From NCBI GenBank assembly GCA_016191165.1, contig JACPPF010000051.1, positions 1-52,264 on the forward strand: a DNA stretch of 52,264 bases, read 5' to 3'. The notes below the pieces were generated by a model that had not been told where the DNA came from, did not search any database, and saw only the letters and a list, made by a program, of their open reading frames with translations. The DNA is from Planctomycetota bacterium. Its GTDB lineage: Bacteria > Planctomycetota > Planctomycetia > Gemmatales > Gemmataceae. Position 1 is the stretch's first letter. Every line of letters starts with the position of its first letter. Below, one piece after another: positions 50,421-52,264 of this stretch. The position numbers and the translations under genes were made by a program.

Positions 50421-51892
50421 CGCAGGATCGGCTCCTTGAACGCCCTGGTTTCATTGGGCCGACTGATCGGCGTCGTGTGCGGGGCGTCACGCAGGAAGTC
50501 GGCGTCCTCGTCAATGATCTTGAGCAAGGTGGCCGCGAAGGCATCCAGTGTCTCCTTCGATTCGGTCTCGGTCGGCTCGATCATCAACGCCTCGGGAACG
50601 ACCAGCGGAAAGTAAATGGTCGGCGCGTGGTAGCCAAAATCAAGTAGGCGTTTGGCGATTTCCATCGCGCTGATGCGTTTGCTTCGCTTGAGCCTGGCTG
50701 CGCTGGCGACGAATTCGTGCATGCAGCGATTGCCGTTGGGCACGTCCAGAGCGTGCTGTACGAGGGCGAGGAGGTAATTGGCGTTGAGCACGGCGTTCTC
50801 CGTCATCTCGCGCAGGCCCCTGGCGCCCAGAGTGCGGATGTAGCAGTAGCCGCGCAGAAGGATCCCGACATTGCCGAAGAAGCTGCGCACCCGGCCAATC
50901 GTTTTGGGACGGTTGAAATCAAGCGCGTACCATTCTCCGCGCGCCCCTTGCGGGAGAGGGGTTGGGGCTGAGGGGGATTTGACCACGATCGGTGTCGGCA
51001 GGAAAGGCGCGAGGTTGGCGCGCACGGCAATGGGCCCGGAACCAGGACCGCCGGCGCCGTGCGGCCCGGTGAACGTCTTGTGAACGTTGTAGTGCATCAT
51101 GTCCGCGCCGAAATCGCCCGGGCGCGTCACGCCCACGATGGCGTTCATGTTGGCGCCGTCGAGATAAACCAGGCCGCCGGCGTCGTGGATCAGCTTCGTG
51201 ATCTCGCCGATCTGCGATTCAAAAAGCCCGATCGTGTTCGGGTTGGTAATCATGAACACGGCCGTTTTTTCATCGAGCTTCGATCTGAGGTCGGCCAGAT
51301 CGACGAGCCCCTTGTCGGTGCTCTTGATCGACACCGTGTCGAAGCCCGCGATGGCGGCACTGGCCGGATTGGTTCCATGAGCGCTATCCGGTATCAACAC
51401 GCGCTTGCGAGCATGTTCCTTGCGGTCGCGGTAGTAGGCCTCGGCCACGAGAAGCGCGGTCAGCTCGCCCTGGGCGCCCGCCGCCGGCTGGAGCGACACC
51501 GCGTCCAGGCCCGCAATCTCGGCGAGGATGTTTTGCATCGACCACAGCATCGCCAGCATGCCCTGGCACGATTCGTCACTTTGCAGCGGATGCAGGTTCG
51601 CAAGGCCCGGCAACGCCGCCATACGCTCATGCCGTTTCGGGTTGTACTTCATCGTACACGAGCCGAGCGGGTAGAAGTTCGTATCGATCGACATGTTCCG
51701 CTTGGACAGGTTCACGAAATGGCGGATCAAATCGATCTCGCCAAGTTCCGGCAACGGCGGCGGAGCATCAGCGAGCGAATCCTTGGGTACAAGGCCCTCG
51801 CGCGCGGGCACATCGCATTCCGGCAAGCGATGGCAACGCCGCCCGGGGTGGCTGATTTCGAACAGGAGGTCGGTCGATTGGTTGTTGGTCAT
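50408..51892 (-). CDS. gcvPB: Glycine dehydrogenase (decarboxylating) subunit 2
   Basis: 494 residues. The PLP-enzyme core is clear: NFYPLGSCTMKYNP, LQPAAGAQGELTAL, DSAHGTNPASAAIAGF, YLDGANMNAI and HYNVHKTFTGPHGAGGPG with the PLP Lys. It decarboxylates glycine and loads the aminomethyl group on the lipoyl H protein, with the GcvPA subunit, which is not in this window (it may lie upstream, past the edge). About residues 302-319 (KSPSAPTPLPQGARGE) come from a palindromic repeat inserted in frame between conserved blocks and are not expected in relatives. Confidence 0.94.
   Translation of the reverse strand: MTNNQSTDLLFEISHPGRRCHRLPECDVPAREGLVPKDSLADAPPPLPELGEIDLIRHFVNLSKRNMSIDTNFYPLGSCTMKYNPKRHERMAALPGLANLHPLQSDESCQGMLAMLWSMQNILAEIAGLDAVSLQPAAGAQGELTALLVAEAYYRDRKEHARKRVLIPDSAHGTNPASAAIAGFDTVSIKSTDKGLVDLADLRSKLDEKTAVFMITNPNTIGLFESQIGEITKLIHDAGGLVYLDGANMNAIVGVTRPGDFGADMMHYNVHKTFTGPHGAGGPGSGPIAVRANLAPFLPTPIVVKSPSAPTPLPQGARGEWYALDFNRPKTIGRVRSFFGNVGILLRGYCYIRTLGARGLREMTENAVLNANYLLALVQHALDVPNGNRCMHEFVASAARLKRSKRISAMEIAKRLLDFGYHAPTIYFPLVVPEALMIEPTETESKETLDAFAATLLKIIDEDADFLRDAPHTTPISRPNETRAFKEPILRWKA
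50931..50983. repeat. Palindromic repeat inserted in frame in gcvPB
   Basis: Minus strand CCCTCAGCCCCAACCCC, TCTCCCGC, AAGGG, then GCGCGGAGA: an imperfect stem, the same repeat class as at 41284-41324 but more diverged. It encodes SPSAPTPLPQGARGE. Confidence 0.7.
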
Positions 51893-51904
51893 TGTTTGAA
51901 TCCG

Positions 51905-52162
51905 TCAATAATCCCGGCCGCGCGACACCGATTGGATTTCCTCTACCGAAACAGGACTCCAGACTCCACCGTGCCATTTGAAACCAGCACCGCAATTCTC
52001 GCACCCATGGTACGACCACGAATCTGGTGCTCGTTTGCCATCATCCGCAATCGTGGCACGAATGAACCCGACACATTTCAAACGGCGTTTCCCACAGGCG
52101 CCGCATTTCCCTCGCCATACGGTGGCTAGTGTTCTTGAACCGCGAAACTCATGGCGATTGAG
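51905..52162 (-). pseudogene. Zinc-ribbon protein remnant, start codon missing
   Basis: An open frame of 85 codons with no ATG, GTG or TTG start. It reads WRGKCGACGKRRLKC (positions ~52114-52070), then WSYHGCENCGAGFKWHG and WSPVSVEEIQ, a believable four-Cys zinc ribbon with protein-like composition. An ATG at 52152 is in another frame: a one-base shift would join it. Just upstream lies a 25-bp inverted repeat that may have cut the gene. The stop is 12 nt before gcvPB, same strand. Confidence 0.45.
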
Positions 52163-52171
52163 TCAAGTTTG

Positions 52172-52242
52172 CATACTAGCCCGAAGCGTTAGCGAGGTTT
52201 TCCGTTGCACGCGATCCCTCGCTTACGCTTCGGGCTAGTATG
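52172..52242. repeat. 25-bp inverted repeat hairpin
   Basis: Arms 52172-52196 and 52218-52242 (starting CATACTAGCCCGAAGCG) match at 24 of 25 positions, with a 21-nt loop. No gene inside. Looks like a dispersed palindromic repeat. Confidence 0.75.
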
Positions 52243-52264
52243 CGTGTGTTGTTTTGGTCTGAGG

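Noticed and set aside
51978-52238. 86-codon plus-strand ORF at the right edge
   Set aside because: Antisense to the zinc-ribbon remnant and reading into the inverted repeat.

Overview
The window looks like chromosomal DNA of a GC-rich member of the Planctomycetota, most likely Gemmataceae-like. The evidence is family content: a DUF1549/DUF1553 cytochrome followed by a DUF1501 protein, a PVC-type HEAT/heme protein, a multi-heme PA14 cytochrome, an overlapping ECF sigma/membrane-protein pair, an exosortase polysaccharide cluster, a dihydropteroate-synthase-like (DUF6513) protein and many REP-like palindromes. I saw no rRNA, tRNA, CRISPR array, prophage or plasmid functions.

Layout. 0.2-4 kb: PSCyt/DUF1501 pair. 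4-10.4 kb, mostly minus strand: membrane and HEAT proteins, a lipoprotein, an ECF sigma factor overlapping a one-pass membrane protein, and the aminoacyl-tRNA:protein transferase bpt, whose start codon abuts a 7-bp tandem repeat. 10.5-11.9 kb: a secreted Pro/Gly/Met-rich protein with fifteen 39-bp repeats. 12-22 kb: housekeeping genes (thioesterase, pepT, ilvN, a nucleotidyltransferase-like protein, a Tat-exported TIM-barrel protein, ferredoxin-NADP reductase, a Ser/Thr kinase, a Sua5-type tRNA enzyme, and a secreted alpha/beta-hydrolase-like protein lacking the nucleophile Ser). 22.4-35.1 kb: one long minus-strand surface-polysaccharide run in the order exosortase, Wzz/BY-kinase, EpsI, sugar transferase, O-antigen-ligase-like protein, ABC permease, ABC ATPase and two glycosyltransferases, with the DUF6513 gene at its end. 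35.5-45.4 kb: large exported heme and beta-propeller proteins, a RAYT transposase flanked by its palindromes, an aldo/keto reductase and a Uma2 nuclease. 45.9-52.3 kb: an SDR, a transglutaminase-like protein, the selenoprotein below, a Cys-rich protein with a strong terminator, a lipoate-ligase-like gene overlapping gcvPB, and a probable zinc-ribbon remnant beside a long hairpin.

Main discovery. On the minus strand at 47845-48516, what first looks like two broken ORFs is one 223-residue reading frame interrupted only by an in-frame TGA at 48244-48246. The TGA falls exactly at the catalytic selenocysteine of iodothyronine deiodinases (context GSYT-TGA-PPF), and the sequence on both sides aligns with deiodinases along its whole length (VYIREAH, then WPDRLYII). 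A hairpin with a 7-bp perfect stem begins 10 nt after the TGA, as expected of a bacterial SECIS element. I read this as a secreted deiodinase-like selenoprotein that automatic annotation would split or call a pseudogene.

Second theme: small palindromic repeats. A RAYT gene sits between about 85-bp inverted arms, each with three palindromes. Related stems sit between convergent genes and form the end of pepT. Two G+C-rich palindromic repeats have been absorbed in frame into proteins (the beta-propeller protein and GcvPB). A MITE-like element with terminal inverted repeats occurs twice.
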